Source of the DNA: Nitrospirota bacterium
Lineage (GTDB): Bacteria > Nitrospirota > JACRHJ01
Length of the DNA stretch: 17,235 nucleotides
Direction of reading: 5' to 3'
Assembly (NCBI GenBank): GCA_021785055.1
Contig: JAJYGS010000003.1
Span: forward strand, 1 to 17,235
The first letter of the stretch is position 1. The number at the start of each line of letters is the position of its first letter. The position numbers and the translations under genes are program-made. Shown here in pieces: positions 8,055 to 14,120 of the stretch. Below the pieces are notes generated by a model. The model saw only the letters and a list, made by a program, of their open reading frames with translations. It was not told the DNA's origin and did not search any database.

Positions 8055-9419
8055 ATGGGCAGGATACTTGTAGTAGACGACGAGAAATCCATGCGGGATT
8101 TCCTGTCCATCATGCTGAAGAGGGAAGGGCACGTGCCCGTCGCGGCGGAGAACGGCGAGAAGGCGGCGAGGCTCCTTAAAGACGATATATTCGACCTCGT
8201 AATCACGGACGTCAGGATGCCGGGAATGGGAGGTATGGATTTCCTCAAGGTCGTGAAGGAGCAATCGCCGGAGACGGTCGTCGTCCTGATAACGGCATAC
8301 GCCACGGCGGAGAGCGCCGTAGAGGCCATGAAACACGGCGCATACGACTACATAATGAAGCCGTTCAAGGTGGACGAGATAAAGCTCGTCGTAAAGAACG
8401 CCCTTGAGAAGCGCCAGTTGCGCGAGGAAAACGTCCTGCTTCGGCGGGAGCTCGAGGCCGAGAAGGGATTCCAGAATTTCATCGGCCATTCCGCGGCCAT
8501 GGAGCGCGTCTTCGAGCTTATATCGAAGGTCGCCGACAAGGCCAGCACGGTGCTCATAACGGGCGAGTCCGGAACCGGGAAAGAGCTTGTGGCGCGCGCG
8601 CTTCATAACTTAAGCGGCAGGCGCGACAAGCCGTTCATGTACATCCACTGCGGAGCGCTGCCGGAGCAGCTGCTGGAGTCCGAGCTTTTCGGGCACGTCA
8701 AGGGCTCCTTCACGGGCGCGGTGGAGAACAAGGCCGGACTTTTCGAGGTGGCCCAGAGCGGCACCGTATTCCTCGACGAGCTGGCCGAGACCACCCAGAC
8801 CTTCCAGGTAAAGCTTTTGCACGTGCTCCAGGAGAGGGAGTTCAAGAGGGTCGGCGGGACGGTGGATATAAAGGTGGACGTCCGGATAATCGCCGCCACG
8901 AACCGGGACCTGAAGGAAGAGATAGCGAAGGGGAACTTCCGCGAAGACCTGTTCTACAGGCTGAACGTCATACCGATACACCTGCCCCCCTTAAGGGATC
9001 GAAAAGAGGACATCCCGGCGCTGGCCGAGCATTTCCTGAAGAAGTTCTGCAAGGACGGCGATTCCATGAAGATTACTCCTGAGGCCATGGCGCTCCTGAC
9101 GGACTACGCCTGGAAAGGGAACGTGCGCGAGCTGGAAAACGTCATGGAGCGTGCCTGCACCCTAAGCGAAGGCGTGTTCATCACCGCGGACCACCTACCC
9201 TCCGACCTCAGGGGCGAGCGCAGGAGGCGGGTCGGGCCGATTCCGGACGTGATACCGGACGCCGGAGTAGAGCTTGAGGGCATACTGGACGAGATGGAGA
9301 AGGAATTCCTTTTGAAGGCGCTCAGAAAGGCCGACGGCTCGAAGACGGAGGCCGCAAGGCTCCTGAGGCTTACTTTCCCGTCGTTTAGGCACCGTATGAA
9401 AAAGCACGGGCTGGAGTAG
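8055..9419 (+). CDS. pilR: Sigma-54-dependent response regulator PilR
   Basis: This 454-residue NtrC-family activator is expected to drive pilin transcription with sigma-54 RNA polymerase when phosphorylated by PilS. The receiver domain (1-120) has Asp8/Asp9 and the phosphoacceptor Asp52 in TDVRMPG. The AAA+ domain has the Walker A motif GESGTGKE (170-177) and the sigma-54 contact loop GSFTGA (217-222), with Ser in place of the commoner Ala, then Walker B GTVFLDELAE. A Fis-type helix-turn-helix forms the C-terminus (about 410-454, KTEAARLLRL...SFRHRMKKHGL). It lies 1 bp after pilS and directly upstream of the pilin array, two members of which have sigma-54-like promoter sequences. Its stop codon overlaps the first of these sites. 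Confidence 0.94.
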   Translation: MGRILVVDDEKSMRDFLSIMLKREGHVPVAAENGEKAARLLKDDIFDLVITDVRMPGMGGMDFLKVVKEQSPETVVVLITAYATAESAVEAMKHGAYDYIMKPFKVDEIKLVVKNALEKRQLREENVLLRRELEAEKGFQNFIGHSAAMERVFELISKVADKASTVLITGESGTGKELVARALHNLSGRRDKPFMYIHCGALPEQLLESELFGHVKGSFTGAVENKAGLFEVAQSGTVFLDELAETTQTFQVKLLHVLQEREFKRVGGTVDIKVDVRIIAATNRDLKEEIAKGNFREDLFYRLNVIPIHLPPLRDRKEDIPALAEHFLKKFCKDGDSMKITPEAMALLTDYAWKGNVRELENVMERACTLSEGVFITADHLPSDLRGERRRRVGPIPDVIPDAGVELEGILDEMEKEFLLKALRKADGSKTEAARLLRLTFPSFRHRMKKHGLE

Positions 9420-9434
9420 GTATGATTCTTGCTT
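9419..9434 (+). promoter_or_regulatory. Sigma-54 promoter candidate for the first pilin
   Basis: The sequence AGGTATGATTCTTGCTT has the invariant GG (9419-9420), exact 10-base spacing and GC (9431-9432), with a full TTGCT at -12. The -24 half matches only partly (GGTAT against GGCAC). The GG includes the last base of the pilR stop codon. Transcription would start near 9444 and give a leader of about 36 nt before the pilin ATG at 9480. The linkage to PilR makes it credible, but the match is imperfect. Confidence 0.5.
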
Positions 9435-9479
9435 CCATTTGGAGGTAATAAAAGACGCTCCAACCATAAGAGGTAAAAA

Positions 9480-9983
9480 ATGAGATGCCGATTGAATAAG
9501 CAGGGCGGTTTTACGCTGATAGAGCTTATGCTCGTTGTCGCCATCATAGGCATTCTCGCCTCCGTAGCGGTGCCAAGCTACATGAGCTACCTGGCCACGA
9601 CCAGGCAGGCCGAGGCCAAGGGGAGCCTGGGCGGAGTTTTCATTAACGAACAGGCGTACTATGTGGAATTCGACACATATTCAAGTTTCTCCGCCATAGG
9701 CTTCGGCCTGGGAGGAACGGCGAAATATTATGACTTTACGGTTACTGCGCCCTCCGGCAACTCATGGCCGCCGAACGCCTGGATAGGCAAGGACGGCACT
9801 CCGGGCAACGGCCCTCCGGGCGGCGTAACGTTGCATTTAAATAAAACGCCGTTCGCCTCCAGGACCTCCTTTTACTGTATCGCGGCAGGCGCTATCAGCG
9901 GCAACAACGTCTACGACGTCTGGCATATAGATCAAACAAGCCAGGTAAAAAACGACTGGGACGGCGTCTATCAGATGAATTGA
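9480..9983 (+). CDS. Type IV major-type prepilin (first of three)
   Basis: This 167-residue prepilin has a 10-residue basic leader ending in Gly-Gly and a PilD cleavage site G/FTLIEL. The conserved Glu5 of the mature protein and the hydrophobic helix LMLVVAIIGILASVAVPSYM follow. The globular part has a glycine/proline-rich central stretch (about 95-115, GTPGNGPPGG) and a C-terminal block AAGAISGNNVYDVW shared in outline with the next two pilins. The mature form has a single Cys, so no intramolecular disulfide loop is possible. AGAGG lies 9 nt before the ATG. A sigma-54-like site sits at the end of pilR, and read-through from pilR is also possible because no terminator was seen between them. 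It is the most divergent of the three pilins; whether it is a major or minor subunit cannot be told. Confidence 0.93.
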   Translation: MRCRLNKQGGFTLIELMLVVAIIGILASVAVPSYMSYLATTRQAEAKGSLGGVFINEQAYYVEFDTYSSFSAIGFGLGGTAKYYDFTVTAPSGNSWPPNAWIGKDGTPGNGPPGGVTLHLNKTPFASRTSFYCIAAGAISGNNVYDVWHIDQTSQVKNDWDGVYQMN

Positions 9984-10020
9984 TGAAAATCATCACCCAT
10001 CGTGATGTTTTTCATCAATT
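9978..10020 (+). terminator. Long inverted repeat: possible terminator and/or twin activator site
   Basis: Two 19-nt arms (9978-9996 and 10002-10020) pair with one mismatch around a 5-nt loop, beginning in the last codon of the first pilin and followed by a T-rich stretch (TTTTAAATTTTTT). The stem is AT-rich, so termination may be weak. Each arm is itself a dyad, TGATGAAAATCATCA (9981-9995) and TGATGTTTTTCATCA (10003-10017), with centres 22 bp apart and about 105-127 bp upstream of the predicted sigma-54 start. This is the geometry expected of an enhancer for an NtrC-family activator such as PilR. One or both roles may apply. Confidence 0.6.
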
Positions 10021-10088
10021 GTGGTTTTAAATTTTTTATATGCCTGTTAAATTGTCTTATTTATCGAAGGGTTGAAAAATCAAGATTC

Positions 10089-10104
10089 TGGCACGGATGT
10101 TGCT
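10089..10104 (+). promoter_or_regulatory. Consensus sigma-54 promoter for pilA
   Basis: TGGCACGGATGTTGCT is a full match to the sigma-54 consensus TGGCACG-N4-TTGCW, with GG at 10090-10091 and GC at 10102-10103. The start would fall near 10115, leaving a leader of about 120 nt. The adjacent gene pilR encodes the expected activator. This is the strongest promoter match in the window and points to the second pilin as the chief regulated subunit. Confidence 0.9.
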
Positions 10105-10194
10105 CTATCAAAAGGCAGAGAAAAAATCAGACAGCCCGGGAAAGGGGGGATGGCAAAGAGAGCGGCAGGGCAAGAGAAGTTAATAAAAAAGCAG

Positions 10195-10214
10195 GGGCGC
10201 AATTTATTGTGCCC
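10195..10214 (+). promoter_or_regulatory. 5' leader hairpin before the pilA ribosome binding site
   Basis: GGGCGCAA (10195-10202) and TTGTGCCC (10207-10214) form an 8-bp stem with one G-U pair and a 4-nt loop, 7 nt before the AAGGGA ribosome binding site of the second pilin. It could stabilise the mRNA or tune translation. It did not match any riboswitch class I could recognise, including c-di-GMP types. Confidence 0.4.
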
Positions 10215-10234
10215 GTAAAGAAAGGGAAAAGAAA

Positions 10235-10708
10235 ATGTTTAAGCGCATGCACGGCAAAAAAGGTTTCACCCTCATCGAACTCATGATAGTCGTCGCCATC
10301 ATAGGCATACTGGCCGCTATAGCCATACCGAACTTCCTTAAATATCAGGCGAAGTCCAAACAGTCCGAGGCGAAAACCAGCCTTGGCGCCATAGGTACCA
10401 GCGCCGAGGCGTGGCGGGCGGAACACGACACGTACGTCGCGAACAAATCGCAGCTTGCGTGGGCGCCCCAGGGCCAGAACCGCTATGCCTATTTTTACAA
10501 CGGGCTTATGATTTATTCGTCGTTCATTGACCCGGCTAACGGCACCAGGGATACCGCCCCCACCGGCTCATATATCGGTACCAAATCCCCAGCCTCTCTG
10601 AATACTTACACCTCCGTTGCGGCCGGCGTGATCTCCACCAACGCCGGAGACGACGTATGGACTTACACTGACCAGAGAGTGCTTAATAACTTCCCGATCG
10701 GTATCTAA
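10235..10708 (+). CDS. pilA: Type IV pilin PilA (second of three, likely major subunit)
   Basis: This 157-residue prepilin has a basic leader MFKRMHGKKG cleaved before FTLIELMIVV, with Glu5 of the mature chain and a long N-terminal helix (AIIGILAAIAIPNFLKYQAK) typical of deltaproteobacterial pilins. The mature protein has no cysteine, so the usual C-terminal disulfide loop is absent. It ends with a block AAGVISTNAGDDVWTYTDQ that the flanking pilins share in outline. AAGGGA at 10222-10227 fits the ATG at 10235; the second Met (10247) has no better site. A consensus sigma-54 promoter and a paired dyad lie upstream and a strong terminator lies downstream, making it an independently controlled unit. 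That control suggests it is the major pilin, which is inference. Confidence 0.94.
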   Translation: MFKRMHGKKGFTLIELMIVVAIIGILAAIAIPNFLKYQAKSKQSEAKTSLGAIGTSAEAWRAEHDTYVANKSQLAWAPQGQNRYAYFYNGLMIYSSFIDPANGTRDTAPTGSYIGTKSPASLNTYTSVAAGVISTNAGDDVWTYTDQRVLNNFPIGI

Positions 10709-10737
10709 TATAAACCCTTCAGCATGAGATGTCCGGA

Positions 10738-10770
10738 ATGGGGGTGAGTTTTCTCGCCCCCATTTTTTTT
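10738..10770 (+). terminator. Intrinsic terminator after pilA
   Basis: ATGGGGGTGAG (10738-10748) and CTCGCCCCCAT (10753-10763) form an 11-bp stem with one G-U pair and a TTTT loop, followed directly by a run of eight T. It lies 30 bp after the pilA stop and only 22 bp before the third pilin. Confidence 0.92.
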
Positions 10771-10792
10771 ACAAACAAGCTGCGCAGCCGCC

Positions 10793-11227
10793 ATGAACAA
10801 AAAGGGCTTTACGTTAATCGAGCTTATGGTTGCTGTAGCCATCGTCGGCATACTCGCCGCCATAGCCCTCCCGAACTACATGCTCTACAGGGCAAGTTCC
10901 AGGGCGGCTGAGGCGAAGTCGAACCTGGGCGGGATAGGCACCGCGGCCTTGAGCTACAAGGCCGAATATAATACCTATAAGCTCCAGACCAGCGTCGGTC
11001 TCACCTGGCAGCTTGTGGGCAGGGCGCGTTACGACTACTGGTACGATAATAGACATATCGGCGCTCACGACCCTTCATTCATCGGCGGCGGCGACCACAG
11101 CGCCTTTTCGACGACAACGTCCTTTATGGCCTCCGCATCCGGCGATGTCAACAGCGGCGGATGGGATTCCGACCAGTGGACGTACAATCAGAACAGGATA
11201 CTTATTCATCTCAAGAACGGATTTTGA
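10793..11227 (+). CDS. Type IV prepilin (third of three)
   Basis: This 144-residue prepilin has the short leader MNKKG cleaved before FTLIELMVAV, Glu5 in the mature form, and a helix AIVGILAAIALPNYMLYRAS. The downstream part (EAKSNLGGIGTAALSYKAEYNTYK) aligns with the second pilin (EAKTSLGAIGTSAEAWRAEHDTYV), and the C-terminus again carries a D-x-W block (DSDQWTYNQNRIL). The mature protein has no cysteine. The ATG begins 22 bp after a strong terminator, and the 22 bases between them contain neither a promoter nor a Shine-Dalgarno sequence. Expression may depend on read-through from pilA and be low. It is probably a tandem duplicate of pilA, serving as a minor or alternative subunit. Confidence 0.9.
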   Translation: MNKKGFTLIELMVAVAIVGILAAIALPNYMLYRASSRAAEAKSNLGGIGTAALSYKAEYNTYKLQTSVGLTWQLVGRARYDYWYDNRHIGAHDPSFIGGGDHSAFSTTTSFMASASGDVNSGGWDSDQWTYNQNRILIHLKNGF

Positions 11228-11281
11228 TTCATCTATCGGTTTTCGTTATTTTTTTCTGTAAAAATCCTTAAAAAAGTGTTA

Positions 11282-11287
11282 TATAAT
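11282..11287 (+). promoter_or_regulatory. Candidate -10 element before pilGHI
   Basis: TATAAT lies in an AT-rich stretch after the third pilin, with TGT just upstream in an arrangement resembling an extended -10 (TGTTATATAAT). No good -35 box stands 16-18 bp upstream (TAAAAA at best). It could serve pilGHI at 11383. Confidence 0.4.
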
Positions 11288-11295
11288 ATTTAACG

Positions 11296-11366
11296 TGCAG
11301 GGGGGACAATTTCGGGGCATTTTCATTGCGCCCGCGGGCTTTAGGTAAATCGCGCCCCTACGGTAA
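11296..11366. repeat. GC-rich imperfect inverted repeat, possibly dispersed
   Basis: GGGGC (11314-11318) can pair with GCCCC near 11354-11358, with a further ATTT/AAAT pairing inside and a perfect palindrome GCCCGCGGGC at 11330-11339. The motif CGCGCCCCTACGG resembles GTAGGGGC-type intergenic repeats seen in other bacterial genomes. It lies wholly in the pilin-pilG gap. Copy number cannot be judged here. Confidence 0.3.
11316..11330 (+). promoter_or_regulatory. Weak sigma-54 promoter candidate before pilGHI
   Basis: GGCATTTTCATTGCG has GG (11316-11317), 10-base spacing and GC (11328-11329), with GGCA and TTGC matching the consensus core. The predicted start near 11341 lies about 40 nt before the likely ATG. 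It sits in a GC-rich, partly palindromic stretch that could be a repeat, so the match may be chance. Confidence 0.3.
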
Positions 11367-11382
11367 CAGGGAAATCCTGAAA

Positions 11383-12273
11383 ATGAGAATCGCAAGCATA
11401 TTCCTCGCGTTGTTTATAATACTGGACGGCGCCCTCATATATAATTCACAGAAAAAAATAGAGGCGCTGAACTACGGCATATCCGGGGCCCGAAGCCTTC
11501 CGAATATCCCGGACGGCAAATACCTTAAAAGAATTTCACTCGGCCAGAATTCGCTGCTTGCCGACCTCATCTGGCTTCGGGCCATACAGGTGATGGGCGA
11601 AAAGAATGTTACACGGAAAGACGCGGAATGGATATACCATGCCGTGTCAACGGCGACAGACCTCGACCCGAAATTTTATTATATGACCGAACTCGGCGGC
11701 ATATACCTTACATCCGTCGCCGGCAACCATAAACTCAGCATAAAGCTCCTGAAGAAGGGTTACGAGAACAACCCGGACACCTGGGAGTTCCCGTTCTTCA
11801 TAGGCTTCAATTACTTCTTTTATCTCAAGGACTTCAAGCAGGCCGCATATTACATGGGCATCGGGGCGGAGCTTCCGAAAAAACCCGCATATCTGCCCCT
11901 TCTCGCTTCGCGTCTGTACGCGCAGGCAGGAGACCCCCGCTACGGCATGGAACTTACGGAAGCGATTTATGAAAACACGAAAAACGAAAAGGTCAGGGAA
12001 GCCCTCCGGCACAGGATGAAGGAGCTTCAGGTGGAGATAAACCTCGATGCGCTGGAAAGAGAGGTCGGGGCCTATAAAAACAAATTCGGCAGGTACCCGG
12101 CGTCGGTGCAGGAACTTCTGGCCGGCGGGTTTATAAAGACCGTGCCTGTGGACGGCCTAGGCGGGGAATATATCATAAATCCAGAGACCGGAGAGGTGTC
12201 CAATACGAAGATGGCCAGGAGGCTCAGGATATACCGCAAGGGGGTGATATACCCCAGGGGGAAGAAGCGATGA
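11383..12273 (+). CDS. pilG: PilG-like pilus assembly accessory protein with TPR-like helices
   Basis: This 296-residue protein occupies the position of pilG in the M. xanthus pil locus, between the pilin genes and pilH. One N-terminal hydrophobic segment (RIASIFLALFIILDGALIY) suggests a signal anchor with the rest in the periplasm. Residues about 85-200 form TPR-like helical pairs (DPKFYYMTELGGIYL, KKGYENNPDTWEF, RLYAQAGDPRYGMEL). The C-terminal 70 residues carry YKNKFGRYPASVQELL, GFIKTVPVDGLGGEY and INPETGEV, which resemble the C-terminal half of GspG-type pseudopilins. An in-frame TTG at 11326 would add 19 polar residues, but the ATG at 11383 begins right before the hydrophobic segment and has AGGGA upstream. 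Its stop overlaps pilH by ATGA. Assignment rests mainly on synteny. Confidence 0.72.
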   Translation: MRIASIFLALFIILDGALIYNSQKKIEALNYGISGARSLPNIPDGKYLKRISLGQNSLLADLIWLRAIQVMGEKNVTRKDAEWIYHAVSTATDLDPKFYYMTELGGIYLTSVAGNHKLSIKLLKKGYENNPDTWEFPFFIGFNYFFYLKDFKQAAYYMGIGAELPKKPAYLPLLASRLYAQAGDPRYGMELTEAIYENTKNEKVREALRHRMKELQVEINLDALEREVGAYKNKFGRYPASVQELLAGGFIKTVPVDGLGGEYIINPETGEVSNTKMARRLRIYRKGVIYPRGKKR

Positions 12274-13193
12274 TACGGACGGAAGGCTTGAAGATGGAGT
12301 TCCATGTAGGGTTCTTCCGGAAGCGGGTTGTGGCGCTGAAGGGCCTGACGATGGAGGTGAAGAGGGGCGAGGTGTTCGGCTTCCTTGGGCCGAACGGCGC
12401 GGGCAAGACCACTACTCTCAAGATACTCATGGGCCTCGTGTATCCGACCGGCGGGGCGGCGTGGCTTATGGGCCGCCCCATAAGCGACTCCTCGGTAAAG
12501 AGGAACATCGGCTTCCTGCCGGAACAGCCCTACTTCTACGACTACCTCACGGCGGCGGAGTTCATGGACCTCTCCGGGAGGCTTTTCGGTATGCGCAGGA
12601 AGGAAAGAGAGGCGAGGGCCGAAGAGCTTCTCGACATGGTCGGCCTCTCCGGCGCGAAGAACCTCCAGCTTCGCAAGTTCTCCAAGGGCATGCAGCAGAG
12701 GATAGGCATAGCGCAGGCGCTCATAAACGACCCGGAGCTTGTCGTGCTCGACGAACCCATGAGCGGGCTCGATCCTGTGGGCAGGAAGCAGGTCCGGGAC
12801 ATAATCCTGGGCCTTAAGGACAAGGGAAAGACCATATTTTTTTCCACGCACATCCTCCCGGACGTGGAGGTGATATGCGACCGCGTCGGGATACTCGTCC
12901 GGGGCGAGCTTCGGGCGATGGGGACAGTGGACGAACTTCTCTCCGGCACGAAGGTGAAGTCCGTCGAGATGACCTTTGCCGGCGTATCCGGCGAGAATCT
13001 CTCCAGCCTTGAGCGCATGGCGTCCGGGACGGTTACGCGCGGAAGCGAGACCACGGCCACGTTTGGCGACCAGGAGGCCGCAAGAGCCGCCAAGAGGCTC
13101 GTTTTTGAATCCGGCGGAGAGATAATCTCGCTCATCCCGCACAAAAGCTCGCTTGAGGACCTGTTCATGGAAGAGGTGGGAAAAAGAAAATGA
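12270..13193 (+). CDS. pilH: ABC transporter ATP-binding protein PilH
   Basis: This 307-residue cytoplasmic ATPase would energise the permease encoded next to it. It has Walker A GPNGAGKT (40-47, Lys46), Q-loop Gln86, the signature FSKGMQQR (137-144, a common variant of LSGGQ in this exporter subfamily), Walker B VVLDEP (Asp161, Glu162) and H-loop His194 in FFSTH. The C-terminal 90 residues resemble the regulatory tail of gliding and drug ABC-2 systems. In M. xanthus, pilH in the same position encodes an ABC ATPase needed for type IV pilus formation. The start overlaps the pilG stop and the stop overlaps the pilI start, both by ATGA. The transported substrate is unknown. Confidence 0.88.
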   Translation: MIRTEGLKMEFHVGFFRKRVVALKGLTMEVKRGEVFGFLGPNGAGKTTTLKILMGLVYPTGGAAWLMGRPISDSSVKRNIGFLPEQPYFYDYLTAAEFMDLSGRLFGMRRKEREARAEELLDMVGLSGAKNLQLRKFSKGMQQRIGIAQALINDPELVVLDEPMSGLDPVGRKQVRDIILGLKDKGKTIFFSTHILPDVEVICDRVGILVRGELRAMGTVDELLSGTKVKSVEMTFAGVSGENLSSLERMASGTVTRGSETTATFGDQEAARAAKRLVFESGGEIISLIPHKSSLEDLFMEEVGKRK

Positions 13194-13954
13194 AAGTTTA
13201 CGCCATAGCTATAAACACGTTCAAGGAAGTTATACGGGACAAGATTTTTTATTCCCTCGTTTTTTTCGCGCTGCTCCTGCTGGGCGCGTCCATGCTCCTC
13301 TCCACCCTCACGCTTGGGGAACGCTCCAAGATAATCGAGGACCTCTCGCTCTCAAGCATAGAGATATTCGGGGTAATAATCTCCATCTTCGTAGGCATAG
13401 GTCTTGTGGGCAAGGAGCTTGAGAAGAAGACCATTTACATAATAATCTCGAAGCCCATAAAACGCTGGCAGTTCCTGCTCGGCAAGTACCTTGGGCTGGC
13501 CCTTGTTCTGCTGTCCTATATCTCCGTAATGACGGCCTGCTACATGCTGGAGCTGAAGTTTTATCTGAACGAACTGCCCTGGCAGACTCTCATGGCCGTG
13601 CTCCTTATATACGTCGAGCTCCTGACCGTTACGGCCTCGGCGATATTGTTTTCCACGTTCTCCACCCCCACGCTCTCGGCGAGCTACGCCCTCGCGCTCT
13701 ACGTCATAGGGCACATGACGGAAGACCTCCGGGGCCTGGCGGCAAAGACCGGCCAGGCGGGAGTGAAGGCCGTCCTGAATTTCGTTTATTATTTCCTGCC
13801 GAATCTCGAAGACTTCGACATAAAGGCCAAAACCGTCCACGCCATACCGGTTTCCGCCGAATATATCCTGATGTCCGTATCGTACGGCCTGATGTATGTA
13901 ATGGCGATACTCGCCCTCTCCGTGCTTATATTCCAGCGGCGGAACTTCAAATAA
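13190..13954 (+). CDS. pilI: ABC-2 type permease PilI
   Basis: This 254-residue inner-membrane protein has about six hydrophobic segments, including FYSLVFFALLLLGASMLL, IFGVIISIFVGIGLVG, LGLALVLLSYISVMTACYML, LMAVLLIYVELLTVTASAIL, and a last one ending in VLIFQRRNFK. It fits the ABC-2 permease family (KEVIRDKIFYS near the start, GKELEKKTIYIIISKPI after the second segment). It overlaps pilH by ATGA and would form the transporter with it. Its position equals pilI of M. xanthus. The stop codon lies inside the first bases of a strong terminator, which ends the pilGHI unit. Confidence 0.85.
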   Translation: MKVYAIAINTFKEVIRDKIFYSLVFFALLLLGASMLLSTLTLGERSKIIEDLSLSSIEIFGVIISIFVGIGLVGKELEKKTIYIIISKPIKRWQFLLGKYLGLALVLLSYISVMTACYMLELKFYLNELPWQTLMAVLLIYVELLTVTASAILFSTFSTPTLSASYALALYVIGHMTEDLRGLAAKTGQAGVKAVLNFVYYFLPNLEDFDIKAKTVHAIPVSAEYILMSVSYGLMYVMAILALSVLIFQRRNFK

Positions 13955-13993
13955 AGACAGGGGCCGACACATGGGTCGGCCCCTGTCTTTTTT
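13953..13993 (+). terminator. Intrinsic terminator after pilI
   Basis: AAAGACAGGGGCCGAC (13953-13968) and GTCGGCCCCTGTCTTT (13975-13990) form a perfect 16-bp stem with a 6-nt loop, followed by T residues. It begins within the pilI stop codon and marks the end of the pilus gene region. Confidence 0.95.
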
Positions 13994-14014
13994 ACCCGTC
14001 AGGCATAAAATCTG

Positions 14015-14043
14015 TGGAAAGAAGCCCCCGCCCGTGATATAAT
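14015..14043 (+). promoter_or_regulatory. Extended -10 promoter for the radical SAM-fab unit
   Basis: TGGAAA (14015-14020, four of six -35 positions), a 17-bp spacer and a perfect TATAAT (14038-14043) with an upstream TGA making an extended -10. It lies 22 bp beyond the pilI terminator and starts a new unit with a leader of about 70 nt. Confidence 0.65.
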
Positions 14044-14120
14044 TCCTCACCCTTTGTATACCCAAAAGCCGGGGTATTCAAGAGACCTGCGTCTTGCGAA
14101 AGCCTTCCGAAGGAGGCCGC

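Noticed and set aside
10105..10234. c-di-GMP (GEMM) riboswitch in the pilA leader
   Set aside because: A GGCAAAG string is present, but the paired helices and the conserved second half of the motif are not.
10002..10286. Plus-strand open frame of 94 codons between the first and second pilins
   Set aside because: It runs through the inverted repeat, the sigma-54 promoter and the leader and overlaps pilA in another frame; its sequence looks random.
11326..11382. TTG start giving 19 more residues on the PilG-like protein
   Set aside because: The added residues are encoded by the GC-rich repeat-like stretch and would sit before the membrane anchor; ATG 11383 has an upstream AGGGA.
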